Below are positions 36,666 through 45,678 of a stretch of 50,347 bases of DNA, piece after piece (position 1 is the first letter of the stretch; each line of letters opens with the position of its first letter). Both the position numbers and the translations under genes were made by a program. The stretch is from an uncultured Pelagibacteraceae bacterium (GTDB lineage: Bacteria > Pseudomonadota > Alphaproteobacteria > Pelagibacterales > Pelagibacteraceae). A model generated the notes under the pieces. The model did not search any database. It saw nothing but the letters and a program-made list of their open reading frames with translations, and was not told the DNA's origin. Location of the stretch: contig CACLWP010000008.1 of the NCBI GenBank assembly GCA_902610675.1, positions 1 to 50,347 of the forward strand, written 5' to 3'.

Positions 36666-38072
36666 ATGAGCAAAACTTTTACAAATAGAAATTTTGATAA
36701 AACTAATTTAGATTGGCCATTAATACAATCTGACTTAAAAACAACATTAGGTACAGATGTTTATGAGAGCTGGATTAAAAAGATCGTTTTATTTGAAGAG
36801 TTTAATAACTACATTTTGTTAGCAGTTCCTACAAGGTTCATTCGTGATTGGATCACGTCAAGATATTTAGATCAAATTCTTCAAACTATAAAAAAGCACA
36901 AAAAAGAGATTATAAGAATAGAGTTTAAAATTATTGAGGATAAAAATGTCACTATTACGAATTTAAATAATCAGAATAAAGTTAGTAGTGTTAAAAACAT
37001 TTCATATATTAAAGACTCTTATCTTCAATATAGTCGAATAGATCCAAATAAAAGATTCGAAAATTTTTTAATTGGATCAAGTAATAAGATTGCGTTTGAA
37101 GCTTCTTTAAAAGTTTCAGAAAATTTTTCATATTATAATCCACTTTATGTTTATGGGGGTGTGGGGCTTGGAAAAACACATTTATTAAACTCAGCTGGAT
37201 ATGAAATGAATAAAGATAAAAAAGTTATTTTTATTTCTGCTGAGCGATTTATGTACCAATTTGTCAAATCAATAAAATCTAACGACATGGTTAAATTTAA
37301 AGAGTATTTTAGAAACACTGATTTATTAATTATAGATGATATTCAATTTATGAATGGAAAAGAGACTATGCAAGAGGAGTTTTTCCACACCTTTAATGCG
37401 CTTTTAGATAAAGGTTCACAAATTATAGTGTCTGCTGACAGACCTCCAAATAAGTTAATTCGAATTCAGGAGAGAATAAAATCACGTTTTTCTGGTGGAT
37501 TAGTGGTGGATATTCAAAAACCTGAGTATGATCTTAGAAAAAAAATTCTTAACTATAAAATTGATGAGTTAACAAGTTTATATTCAGATAAATTAAATAT
37601 TCCTGAGGAAATTAAAGATTTTATAAGTACCAAGATAACAACAAATGTGAGAGAATTAGTTGGAGCTGTAAATCGAATTGTCTCTTTTTCTAGAATTTAT
37701 AACAAACTACCAAGTTTAGTTGAAACAAAAGTTATTTTGAAGGATTTACTGAATTTTAACGAAAATAATGTGTCAATAGACGCAATCCAAACTATTGTTT
37801 GTAAATTTTTTAAGATCAGTAAAAATGAAATGTTATCCTCTAGAAGATCCAGATATTTAGTTAGACCTAGGCAAACAGCAATTTATTTAACTAAACTTTT
37901 GACTACAAAGTCTTTGCCTGAAATTGGAAGAGAATTTTCTAATCGTGATCACACAACAATAATTCATTCTGTTAAAACCATTGAGCAATTAAAAGAAAAG
38001 AACTCAGACATGAACGATAATATTAATAAGTTAAAAAATATTATACTTTATAACAGAGAAAATGAAAATTAG
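36666..38072 (+). CDS. dnaA: chromosomal replication initiator DnaA
   Basis: AAA+ initiator that binds DnaA boxes and opens the origin. The 468 residues comprise domain I (about 14-95), a short linker, the AAA+ domain with Walker A GGVGLGKT at 164-171, Walker B DLLIIDDIQF and sensor motifs, and the C-terminal DNA-binding domain with the signature RDHTTIIHSVKTIE. dnaN follows with an 11-bp overlap; recF and gyrB do not follow. Confidence 0.98.
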   Translation: MSKTFTNRNFDKTNLDWPLIQSDLKTTLGTDVYESWIKKIVLFEEFNNYILLAVPTRFIRDWITSRYLDQILQTIKKHKKEIIRIEFKIIEDKNVTITNLNNQNKVSSVKNISYIKDSYLQYSRIDPNKRFENFLIGSSNKIAFEASLKVSENFSYYNPLYVYGGVGLGKTHLLNSAGYEMNKDKKVIFISAERFMYQFVKSIKSNDMVKFKEYFRNTDLLIIDDIQFMNGKETMQEEFFHTFNALLDKGSQIIVSADRPPNKLIRIQERIKSRFSGGLVVDIQKPEYDLRKKILNYKIDELTSLYSDKLNIPEEIKDFISTKITTNVRELVGAVNRIVSFSRIYNKLPSLVETKVILKDLLNFNENNVSIDAIQTIVCKFFKISKNEMLSSRRSRYLVRPRQTAIYLTKLLTTKSLPEIGREFSNRDHTTIIHSVKTIEQLKEKNSDMNDNINKLKNIILYNRENEN

Positions 38073-39174
38073 TGTTAATCAAAAAGATCTTCAGGAAGCC
38101 TTGAGTTACTGTCAGGGAGTAATTGAAAAAAGAAGTACTCTTCCCATATTATCAAACGTGCTCCTAGATTCTGGTAATTCAAAATTAACTATTACTGCAA
38201 CAGATTTAGATTTAATTTTTATTCATCAAATAAATAATGTTGAGATTTTAGAGGAGGGAAAAACCACTACCTCGTCATCTATAATGTTTGATATTGTTAG
38301 GAAGTTTTCTTCCGACAAAAAAATAAATCTATCTATGAATAATGAAAGCAAACTTCAGTTGGAGTCAGAACAATCAATATTTAATTTAAATTGTATAAAC
38401 TCCTCAGAGTTTCCATTGACTGATGAAAATTTTAATGAAAACGATTTTATAATTAATTCAAAACATTTTTTAAAGTTGTTAAATAAATGTAAATTTTCGG
38501 TCTCTAGTGATGAGACAAGACATTACTTAAGTGGAATATATTTTCATCAAACGGAGGTTGAGGATAAAATTTATCTTACGGCTGTAGCAACTGACAGTCA
38601 CAGAATGTCTATATCTAAAATAAGGATAAACGAAAAGATAAACTTTGATCCAATAATTCTCCCAAAGAAAACTATTTATCAACTTTGCAATTTGCTTGAG
38701 AGTTACGATGGAGATCTAAAAATATCAAATTTAAAATCAAAAATAAAGTTCGAATTAACAAACAGTATTTTAATTTCAAAATTAATTGATGGAAAATTTC
38801 CAAATTATATACAAGTAATTCCTAAAAATAATCAAAAAAAATTAGAGACTGACCTGAAACCATTTTTAGGGTCTATTGACAGAGTTGCATCTGTTTCATT
38901 AGACAAAAAAGATGGTGTAAAGTTTAAATTGTCTCAAGATAATTTAAGTTTATCTGTTAATAATACAAACAGTGGTGATGGTCACGAAACCCTTGATGTA
39001 AAATTTAATTATGATTTAGAAATAAGTTTTAATTCCAGATATTTAATTGATGTTGCTTCACAACTTGAAGGAGACAAAATAGAATTATTTTTTAATGACA
39101 CAGGATCCCCGGCTTTAATAAAAGACCCAAGTGATTTTGATAGTATATATGTTGTGATGCCCATGAAAGGTTAA
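38062..39174 (+). CDS. dnaN: DNA polymerase III beta subunit (sliding clamp)
   Basis: Dimeric ring clamp giving DNA polymerase III its processivity. The 370 residues have the three-domain clamp pattern, with RSTLPILSNVLLDS early, the middle-domain RHYLSGIYFH and VATDSHRMS, and the family C-terminus YVVMPMKG (normally xYxxMPMR/K-L). Coupled to dnaA by overlap. Its stop shares TTAA with the stop of the convergent plsC. Confidence 0.97.
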   Translation: MKISVNQKDLQEALSYCQGVIEKRSTLPILSNVLLDSGNSKLTITATDLDLIFIHQINNVEILEEGKTTTSSSIMFDIVRKFSSDKKINLSMNNESKLQLESEQSIFNLNCINSSEFPLTDENFNENDFIINSKHFLKLLNKCKFSVSSDETRHYLSGIYFHQTEVEDKIYLTAVATDSHRMSISKIRINEKINFDPIILPKKTIYQLCNLLESYDGDLKISNLKSKIKFELTNSILISKLIDGKFPNYIQVIPKNNQKKLETDLKPFLGSIDRVASVSLDKKDGVKFKLSQDNLSLSVNNTNSGDGHETLDVKFNYDLEISFNSRYLIDVASQLEGDKIELFFNDTGSPALIKDPSDFDSIYVVMPMKG

Positions 39175-39872
39175 TTAATTAAATCTAATTCTGAATAAAT
39201 TTTATTTTCTAAATTTTTAAGAAATTCATCCTTTTGTAAGTTTTTTTTTATTGGAGGCATTATGGAAATAATAATTTTTTTACCTGGTATTTTTCTTCCT
39301 TTTTTTGGCCATACGTTACCAGAATTGATAGCTATTGGTTGGCAAGCAATATTAAGTAGTTCATAAATCTTAGATACCCCTTTTTTAAATGGTGGCCTTT
39401 CATTTGGTAAAACTCTAGTTCCTTGAGGAAATATTATTAAAGGTCTATTTGAGTTTAAAGCAATTTTAGAAATTGCATCAAAAAATCCAAGGTTATCTTT
39501 AGTAATTTTATCTCTTTTTATTGAAATAGACCCAATTTTTTTTAAATACCATCCAAAAATTGGGATTGATAATAATTCTTTTTTTAGGATAAAAATTGGT
39601 GAATTAAATATGGTTTGAAGAAAAAAGGTTTCAAACATAGACTGGTGTGACGCTGCTATGAAAAATTTTTCATTTTTAATAACATTTTCAGTTCCTTTGA
39701 TTAAAATTTGAGTTGATAAAAAAAATTTTAAACAAAAGCTAGTCCAGTAGCCCATTAATTTTCCCCCAAAAATTACTATATTTTGAGGCAAAAAAAAAGA
39801 TGGTAAAAAAATAATTGAAATAACTATAATTCCAGAAAAAAAGAAAAATGAAAATATATAATTTTTAAACAT
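39171..39872 (-). CDS. plsC: 1-acyl-sn-glycerol-3-phosphate acyltransferase
   Basis: Makes phosphatidic acid from lysophosphatidic acid at the inner membrane. The 233 residues start with a hydrophobic anchor (about 5-30) and show the acyltransferase blocks: SHQSMFET (HX4E, a variant of HX4D common in alphaproteobacteria) and FPQGTR (variant of FPEGTR), plus GSISIKRD. It ends in the dnaN overlap and starts 10 bp after lysA, so it is likely cotranscribed with argH-lptM-lysA. Confidence 0.88.
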   Translation of the reverse strand: MFKNYIFSFFFFSGIIVISIIFLPSFFLPQNIVIFGGKLMGYWTSFCLKFFLSTQILIKGTENVIKNEKFFIAASHQSMFETFFLQTIFNSPIFILKKELLSIPIFGWYLKKIGSISIKRDKITKDNLGFFDAISKIALNSNRPLIIFPQGTRVLPNERPPFKKGVSKIYELLNIACQPIAINSGNVWPKKGRKIPGKKIIISIMPPIKKNLQKDEFLKNLENKIYSELDLIN

Positions 39873-39882
39873 ACATTAAGGA

Positions 39883-41097
39883 CTAAAATAAGTCTTTGTA
39901 GGTTTGTCTTTTTCTAATAACTTTGATTTTGGTATTTTTGATAAGAAGTTCTATTGGCTTAAGTCTGAGGTTATAATTTGAGCTTAATGACATTCCATAA
40001 GCACCAACATCTTGCAATACTACGAGATCTTTTTCAACTAATTCTTGAAAATTTTTTATACTCGAAAATTTATCTGTGCTTTCGCATATTGGTCCTACAA
40101 ATTCATAAATTTTATTTGATCTTTTATTTTTTTTTAAACCAGGTAATATTTTGTGATAAGCTCCATAAAGAGCTGGTCTAATTAGATCATTCATGGCAGC
40201 ATCAAGAACAATGAACTTTTTAGTTTTTTCTTCTTTAATATAAGTAACTTTTGATATTAATGAAGCTGTGTTTCCTATAATAGATCTTCCTGGTTCAAAT
40301 ATAATTTTAGAATTATATTTTTTTAAAAATCTGATAATTGAATTATTGTATTTTTTATAATCTAATTTGTTATGATTATTTTCATACTGAATACCCATAC
40401 CACCACCAAGATCGATGAATTCAAAATTAAAATTAGCTTTTTTTATAATCTTGTAAATCACTTTTAGCATTTTCTCATACGGTTTATGGTCTAATATTTG
40501 ACTTCCAATATGCACGCTCAAACATTTAAGAATTACATTTTTTGATCTTTTATATTTTTTTACTAAATCTAGAAAAGTTTCTTCATTTACACCGAATTTA
40601 TTTTCTTTTTTTCCGGTTGAAATTTGCTTTAAGGTCTTTGCATCAGTGTTAGGATTAAGTCTTATACCGATTTGAACTTGTTTATTTCTTAATTTTGCAA
40701 TTCTCTCAATTTCTTTTATTTCACTTTGAGACTCTGCATTTATTAATAATATATTTTTATTAATTGCATAATTTATTTCATCTGAAGTTTTACCAACACC
40801 AGAGAAAACAATTTTTCTTGGATGAATTCCAGCTTTTAGAGCTACCATTAATTCACCCATAGAAACAACATCCGCACCAAACCCAAACTTTTTGATCTCT
40901 TTAATCAAATTAATATTAGAATTGGACTTAATAGAAAAACATATTAGTGGCGAAAATGAGTTAAAACTTTTTTTAAAATTTAAAATATTTTTTCTAAATT
41001 GACTAAAAGAATAACAATAGGCTGGAGTGCCATACTTCTTAGCAATTCTATCTACACTTAATTTCTCAATAGTAAGTTTTTTATTTATGTATCTCAT
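39883..41097 (-). CDS. lysA: diaminopimelate decarboxylase
   Basis: PLP enzyme converting meso-diaminopimelate to lysine. The 404 residues form the alanine-racemase-like barrel: PLP Lys57 in CFSIKSNSN, the LSVHIGSQI and DLGGGMGI motifs, EPGRSIIGN and C-terminal PICESTDKF and DVGAYGMSLSSNYN. Its start overlaps the lipoprotein gene stop by one base (TAATG). Confidence 0.97.
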   Translation of the reverse strand: MRYINKKLTIEKLSVDRIAKKYGTPAYCYSFSQFRKNILNFKKSFNSFSPLICFSIKSNSNINLIKEIKKFGFGADVVSMGELMVALKAGIHPRKIVFSGVGKTSDEINYAINKNILLINAESQSEIKEIERIAKLRNKQVQIGIRLNPNTDAKTLKQISTGKKENKFGVNEETFLDLVKKYKRSKNVILKCLSVHIGSQILDHKPYEKMLKVIYKIIKKANFNFEFIDLGGGMGIQYENNHNKLDYKKYNNSIIRFLKKYNSKIIFEPGRSIIGNTASLISKVTYIKEEKTKKFIVLDAAMNDLIRPALYGAYHKILPGLKKNKRSNKIYEFVGPICESTDKFSSIKNFQELVEKDLVVLQDVGAYGMSLSSNYNLRLKPIELLIKNTKIKVIRKRQTYKDLF

Positions 41098-41228
41098 TAA
41101 ACCTTATTTATAAGTAGAATAGTTTTTTTCTCACTTTTTTTAGATTCAATATATTTTGGATCACCTTTTTTTCCACAAGCAGCTATAAAGATGCATAAAA
41201 CTGAAATTAATATGAATTTCTTAATCAT
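41097..41228 (-). CDS. lptM: LptM/YifL-like small lipoprotein
   Basis: A 43-codon gene wedged between argH and lysA, overlapping the first by 8 bp and the second by 1 bp. It encodes a signal peptide with a lipobox (IAAC, acylated Cys18) followed directly by GKKGDPKY, the hallmark of the small lipoproteins that sit between argH and lysA throughout alphaproteobacteria; E. coli LptM (YifL), which assists LptD assembly, has a similar CGxKG start. Family resemblance is strong, functional identity inferred. Confidence 0.8.
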   Translation of the reverse strand: MIKKFILISVLCIFIAACGKKGDPKYIESKKSEKKTILLINKV

Positions 41229-42615
41229 TTTGTTTTTTATATTTCATTATCATTCTTTTGATATTTTCAAAAGATGTTCCCCCATAAGATTTTTTTGATT
41301 TAATTGAGTTTTTTATATCAAAGACCATTAAAACCGCATCTGTAAGTTTTGGTTCAATTGTTTTTAATTCTTCTAATGATAATTGAGAGAGAGTCTTCTT
41401 TTTTTTTTCTGCTAAATTTACTATCGCAGAAGTCTTCTCATAGGCCTTCCTAAAAGACATTGAATAATTTTTAACTAAATAATCTGCTAAATCAGTTGCA
41501 GTTATATGTCCAGTCTCAGCAAGATTTAACATTTGCTTTTTGTTTGGATAAAAATTTTGTATAAATTCATTTAATATTGTAAGACAATCAATAATTGTAT
41601 CATTGGCCTTAAAAACAATTTCTTTGTCATCTTGAAGATCTTTAAAATATGATAAAGGTAATCCTTTTAATATTGTTAGCATTGAAAATAAGTTTCCATA
41701 AGAGACACCGGACTTTCCTCTCAAATATTCAAGTGCATCAGGATTTTTCTTTTGTGGCATTATTGATGAGCCAGTAACTATTTTGTCTGAGAGACTTATT
41801 AAATTATATGCATCAGAATTCCAAATTATAAGTTCTTCGGCAATTCTTGAAATATGCATTGAGCATACTGAAATACTGTATAAATAATCTAAAACAAAAT
41901 CTCTATCAGATACCGTATCTATGGAATTATTTGTAGGTTTTTTGAAACCAAGTTTTTTTGTTGTATAATTTCTATCAATATTAAAACTGGTACCACTTAA
42001 GGCTGCAACACCTAAGGGATTTTCATTCAAACTAAAAAGATTATTAGAAAATCTTTTTTTATCTCTATTAAACATCTCAATATAAGCTAATAAATAATGA
42101 GCGAAAGAAATAGCTTGTGCATTCTTAAGGTGAGTAAAACCTGGCATAATTGTATAAATATTTTTTTCAGCTAGCTTTAAGGTGTTTTTTATAATTGTAT
42201 TTATTTTAAGATCTATTTCTCTTGTAGAGGATTTAATCCAAATTTTAAAATCTGTTATAACTTGATCATTTCTTGATCTTGCTGTGTGAATATATCCTGC
42301 TTCATCTCCTATTATTTGAAAAAGTCTTTTTTCAATATTCATATGAATATCTTCAAACTTTTTATTTAATTGGATTTTATTATTCTTTATCTCTTTCTCA
42401 ATTTTATCTAATCCATAAATTATTTTATTCTTTATTTTAAAAGAAATTATTTTTTGTTTAAAAAGCATCTCTACATGAACTTTTGAGACTTTTATATCTT
42501 CTTTATAAAGTCTTTTATCTACCTCTATTGAACTTCCAATTTTTTGAAATGTAGCTGATGTAGTTTTCTTTATCCGCGCACCCCATATTGCCTGGTTGTT
42601 TTTATTTTTTGACAT
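41221..42615 (-). CDS. argH: argininosuccinate lyase
   Basis: Final step of arginine synthesis, splitting argininosuccinate into arginine and fumarate. The 464 residues begin with WGARIKK and contain the fumarase/aspartase signature GSSIMPQKKNPD with the catalytic-loop serine, plus TARSRNDQV and the late SYGGTSFENI. ATG 42615 was chosen because WGxR normally lies within 15 residues of the start; an in-frame TTG at 42633 would collide with the tlpA start region. Only 23 bp separate it from divergent tlpA. Confidence 0.96.
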   Translation of the reverse strand: MSKNKNNQAIWGARIKKTTSATFQKIGSSIEVDKRLYKEDIKVSKVHVEMLFKQKIISFKIKNKIIYGLDKIEKEIKNNKIQLNKKFEDIHMNIEKRLFQIIGDEAGYIHTARSRNDQVITDFKIWIKSSTREIDLKINTIIKNTLKLAEKNIYTIMPGFTHLKNAQAISFAHYLLAYIEMFNRDKKRFSNNLFSLNENPLGVAALSGTSFNIDRNYTTKKLGFKKPTNNSIDTVSDRDFVLDYLYSISVCSMHISRIAEELIIWNSDAYNLISLSDKIVTGSSIMPQKKNPDALEYLRGKSGVSYGNLFSMLTILKGLPLSYFKDLQDDKEIVFKANDTIIDCLTILNEFIQNFYPNKKQMLNLAETGHITATDLADYLVKNYSMSFRKAYEKTSAIVNLAEKKKKTLSQLSLEELKTIEPKLTDAVLMVFDIKNSIKSKKSYGGTSFENIKRMIMKYKKQND

Positions 42616-42638
42616 GATAATTAAATATACCAATTAAC

Positions 42639-43148
42639 ATGAGATTTATAATAATTTTTATTTTTTTCTTTTCTAATGCTTTTGCAGGTGAAGTTCCTAA
42701 TTTAAAAAATCTTATAATCCACGAAAAATTGAAAAAATACGACGAATTAACATTTTTAGATATTGATAATAACCAGATTAGTTTAAAAAGTTATAAAGGA
42801 AACCTTATTCTGTTAAATTTTTGGGCCACATGGTGTGCCCCATGTAAAGATGAGATGCCTTCATTGAATAATTTAAATAAAAAAAAGAATTTAGAAAATC
42901 TTAAAATTTTCCCAATAAATGTTGGACAAGACAATTTTGAAAAATCGTTAAATTTTTTCGAAAGTTTAAATATAAACAATTTAAAAGTTTATTTTGATAC
43001 TCCTGTAACGTTAGCTAAAAAATTACAACTGAGAGGTATACCAACTTCAATACTTATAAATAAAGATGGTTTTGAATTCGCTAGAATAGTTGGCTCGATC
43101 GATTTTGAAAATGAAAATTTTGTTAAATGGTTAAGTAATTATAATTAA
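42639..43148 (+). CDS. TlpA-like thiol:disulfide interchange protein
   Basis: A 169-residue exported thioredoxin-fold protein: signal peptide 1-16 (cleavage near AFAG) and redox motif Cys66-Ala-Pro-Cys69 in FWATWCAPCKDEMPSL, with the cis-proline loop RGIPTSILI. TlpA/ResA-type proteins reduce periplasmic thiols for cytochrome c or oxidase CuA maturation. The divergent placement opposite argH is conserved in alphaproteobacteria. Stop shares TTAA with the convergent HIG1-type gene. Exact partner not identifiable here. Confidence 0.9.
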   Translation: MRFIIIFIFFFSNAFAGEVPNLKNLIIHEKLKKYDELTFLDIDNNQISLKSYKGNLILLNFWATWCAPCKDEMPSLNNLNKKKNLENLKIFPINVGQDNFEKSLNFFESLNINNLKVYFDTPVTLAKKLQLRGIPTSILINKDGFEFARIVGSIDFENENFVKWLSNYN

Positions 43149-43348
43149 TTCTTAAAGAAATAGGCGAAAGATACTAATACAATTATTGCAATAAATTGTA
43201 TCAATACTCTAAGTTGCATTAATTTATTTGAATATTTTTTACTAGTTTCCCCACCTTTAAATAAAGTACCAATTCCAAGTATTAAAACAATACCAACAAC
43301 AACTAGTAATACTATTGATATTATTTTTACTAATACTGCAGAAATCAT
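43145..43348 (-). CDS. HIG1-domain twin-transmembrane protein
   Basis: A 67-residue protein with two hydrophobic helices (about 5-27 and 45-64) joined by a basic loop SKKYSNKLMQLRVLIQ, which fits the HIG1 signature. Bacterial HIG1 proteins, like mitochondrial Rcf1/Higd1a, associate with cytochrome oxidase. No oxidase genes are in the window, so the role is inferred from the family. Its start is 48 bp from the divergent esterase gene. Confidence 0.82.
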   Translation of the reverse strand: MISAVLVKIISIVLLVVVGIVLILGIGTLFKGGETSKKYSNKLMQLRVLIQFIAIIVLVSFAYFFKN

Positions 43349-43396
43349 ATAAGTACTTTAGATTGTTTTTAAAATAAAAATACAAAAAAATATAGT

Positions 43397-44047
43397 ATGA
43401 CATTTTGCCTAGAAACAACAATTCTTGAACCAGAAGACAAGAATATTAAAAACGCTATAATTTTACTTCATGGATATGGAGGAGATGGAAAAGACATAAG
43501 CATGCTGTCTTTAAACTGGAAAAGACATTTACCGAATACAGTTTTTATTTGTCCAAATGGACATGAACAATGCCCTATTAATCCCTCTGGATATCAATGG
43601 TTTGATTTAACTAACGATAATGTAGATTATATTTTAGAACAGTCTCTAAAAGGAGAGGACATTCTAAACAAATTTATCAAAGAAGTTAAAGAGAGATTTA
43701 ACTTACAAAACAATCAAATTTGTTTATCTGGATTTAGCCAAGGATGTATGATGTCTATTAATTTAGGGCTAACATCAGATAGTGAATATAATTGTATTGT
43801 AGGTTTTTCAGGTAAGATCATCAATCCAAAAGATCTGGAGATTAGAAAAAAAAACTCTACAAAAATTTTATTGATTCACGGAGAATTAGATCAAGTCGTA
43901 TCTCCCAATTTTCTACTAGAGGCAAAAGATTTTTTTATTAGAAATAATATTGATATTGAAACACATTTAATTAAAAACTGCGACCATCATATCCCCATAG
44001 AGTCATCAAGTATTGCTCTAAACTACATATTAAAAAAAATAAAATAA
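43397..44047 (+). CDS. carboxylesterase/phospholipase-type alpha/beta hydrolase
   Basis: A 216-residue serine hydrolase of the YpfH/acyl-protein-thioesterase group. It shows the oxyanion motif LLHGYGGDG at 24-32, nucleophile Ser114 in GFSQGCMM, Asp165 in HGELDQVVSP and a His at 197 or 198 (NCDHHIP). No signal peptide, so cytoplasmic. Substrate cannot be named. Confidence 0.88.
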   Translation: MTFCLETTILEPEDKNIKNAIILLHGYGGDGKDISMLSLNWKRHLPNTVFICPNGHEQCPINPSGYQWFDLTNDNVDYILEQSLKGEDILNKFIKEVKERFNLQNNQICLSGFSQGCMMSINLGLTSDSEYNCIVGFSGKIINPKDLEIRKKNSTKILLIHGELDQVVSPNFLLEAKDFFIRNNIDIETHLIKNCDHHIPIESSSIALNYILKKIK

Positions 44048-44094
44048 CCACTTGATATTGAAAAAAATTTTCTTTTAAGTTAAGCTTTGATTAA

Positions 44095-44664
44095 ATGAAC
44101 AATTTTATTGACAAAGATGTATCTTTAGAAAAATGTCCAGCTTTAGTATTGAACGCTGACTACAGACCTTTAAGTTATTATCCTTTATCGCTATGGTCAT
44201 GGCAAGATACTGTTAAGTCTGTTTTTTTAGATAGAGTAACAATTGTTAGTACTTATGACAGAATTGTTAGAAGTCCATCATTCAATATGCAATTGCCAAG
44301 TGTTATAGCATTAAAAGATTATATTGTTCCTCAATCTAAACCAAGTTTTACAAGGTTTAATGTTTTTTTAAGAGATAAATTTTCTTGCCAATATTGTGGA
44401 AGTGGAGAGGAATTAACATTTGACCATCTGCTGCCAAGATCTAAAGGTGGTGAGACCAATTGGGATAATGTTGTAACTGCTTGTTCAGCTTGCAATGTTA
44501 AAAAAGGGGGAAAACTTCTGAAATCCTCTGGAATGAAACTTTCTCAATATCCATTTCAACCTTCGACTGAGGATTTACATCGCAACGGTAAAAATTTCCC
44601 ACCAAATTATTTGCATAAAAGTTGGATGGATTACTTATATTGGGATGTAGAACTTGAGGCTTAA
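44095..44664 (+). CDS. HNH endonuclease-family protein
   Basis: A 189-residue protein with a C-terminal HNH domain: zinc pairs Cys98/Cys101 (SCQYCG) and Cys130/Cys133 (CSACN), the catalytic-type DHLLPRSKGG at 110-119 (His111) and NWDNVV at 122-127. The N-terminal 85 residues (PALVLNADYRPLSYYPLSLWSWQD) match the stand-alone HNH proteins widespread in alphaproteobacteria, which are not clearly mobile elements. No intron or intein surrounds it. Target unknown. Confidence 0.88.
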   Translation: MNNFIDKDVSLEKCPALVLNADYRPLSYYPLSLWSWQDTVKSVFLDRVTIVSTYDRIVRSPSFNMQLPSVIALKDYIVPQSKPSFTRFNVFLRDKFSCQYCGSGEELTFDHLLPRSKGGETNWDNVVTACSACNVKKGGKLLKSSGMKLSQYPFQPSTEDLHRNGKNFPPNYLHKSWMDYLYWDVELEA

Positions 44665-44666
44665 GT

Positions 44667-45197
44667 TCAAATTTTTTCAGAAATATTGATCGCTATTTTT
44701 GATCCAGTTTTAATTATTTTATCCATTATCGAGTACAATCCTTTTTTTGATGCACCATGTTCATAAGCAATGTCTTTATGATGCAATTCGTCTTCTCTGA
44801 ATTTAATTATCTTAGATTTTAAGGCATTTTCATCAGACTGTAGTTGATCTATTTGATCTTGGTAATGTTTATCAATAACCTCTTCCACAGATGCAGTGCA
44901 CAACATTGCAGCTTTTTTACCAAGCAGTGTTGAACCGAAACCTAAACCAACACCTAATAAATCCCATAAAGGAAGAAATTTTGTAGGCTTAATATTTCTT
45001 TTTCTGATCTCATTTTCAAAAAATTGACAATGCTCCATTTCATGAATTTTCATTTCTTCGATAGTTTTTTTTAAACTTTCGTTTTTAACAAGTGTATTGA
45101 GTGCCAATAATTGACCTTCATATATTTTGACAGCTCCTCGTTCACCTGCGTGATCTACCCTTATAAATTCTTCGACTCTTGAATTAGTTTTCTTCAT
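44667..45197 (-). CDS. coq7: 3-demethoxyubiquinol 3-hydroxylase (Coq7)
   Basis: Di-iron monooxygenase for a late ring hydroxylation in ubiquinone synthesis, complementing UbiE and UbiB encoded 10 kb away. The 176 residues show the ferritin-like repeats: RVDHAGERGAVKIYEGQ, MKIHEMEHCQFFE and a second pair with EEVIDKHY and FREDELHHKDIAYEHGA. It overlaps dsbB by 14 bp and ends two bases from the convergent HNH gene. Confidence 0.95.
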   Translation of the reverse strand: MKKTNSRVEEFIRVDHAGERGAVKIYEGQLLALNTLVKNESLKKTIEEMKIHEMEHCQFFENEIRKRNIKPTKFLPLWDLLGVGLGFGSTLLGKKAAMLCTASVEEVIDKHYQDQIDQLQSDENALKSKIIKFREDELHHKDIAYEHGASKKGLYSIMDKIIKTGSKIAINISEKI

Positions 45198-45678
45198 ATC
45201 TAATAAAAATATTTAAAAGTGTTATAATAAAAATTAAACTGATTACAATATTAATACTTGTAAGCGATAATCCCAAAATCCTAAATGTCACATCTTTACA
45301 GCTAACAGTTTTTTCATTCAATTGTCTGAGTAAATCTTCTTTAGTAATATTTTCATTAAAATCTCTTACCCCACAAATTGATGATTCTTGAAAAAAACCT
45401 TGTTCAATTCCATAATGATAAAATGAAATTGCTAAGGAGAAGATAAAAGTGAGAATTAATAATAGAATTAAGAATTTCTGATTTTTCTTTAAAACTAATA
45501 TTGTTATTATTAATATTATACTTAATCCGTAGGGAATTCTCTCTATTAGACACAAATTACAGGGCTGATATCCAAGCACATATTCTATGAAATAGGCAGA
45601 TATTAGTGAAATAAAACTAAATATAAGAATAATTTTTAAATATTGTTCAGCTTTTAAATCAAACATCAGTTTAAGCAA
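45184..45678 (-). CDS. dsbB: disulfide bond formation protein DsbB
   Basis: Inner-membrane quinone reductase that reoxidises DsbA. The 164 residues have four hydrophobic helices, the first periplasmic pair Cys40/Cys43 in QPCNLCLIERIPYG and the second pair Cys102/Cys127, i.e. the full DsbB electron path to ubiquinone. It overlaps the YqaA-like gene (8 bp) and coq7 (14 bp). No dsbA is in view. Confidence 0.93.
   Translation of the reverse strand: MLKLMFDLKAEQYLKIILIFSFISLISAYFIEYVLGYQPCNLCLIERIPYGLSIILIITILVLKKNQKFLILLLILTFIFSLAISFYHYGIEQGFFQESSICGVRDFNENITKEDLLRQLNEKTVSCKDVTFRILGLSLTSINIVISLIFIITLLNIFIRYEEN

Noticed and set aside
42616..42633. Upstream TTG start for argH
   Set aside because: ATG 42615 gives the usual distance to WGxR and a standard start codon.
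44095..44664. HNH protein as a homing endonuclease or mobile element
   Set aside because: No intron, intein, terminal repeats or split host gene; it matches the stand-alone chromosomal family.
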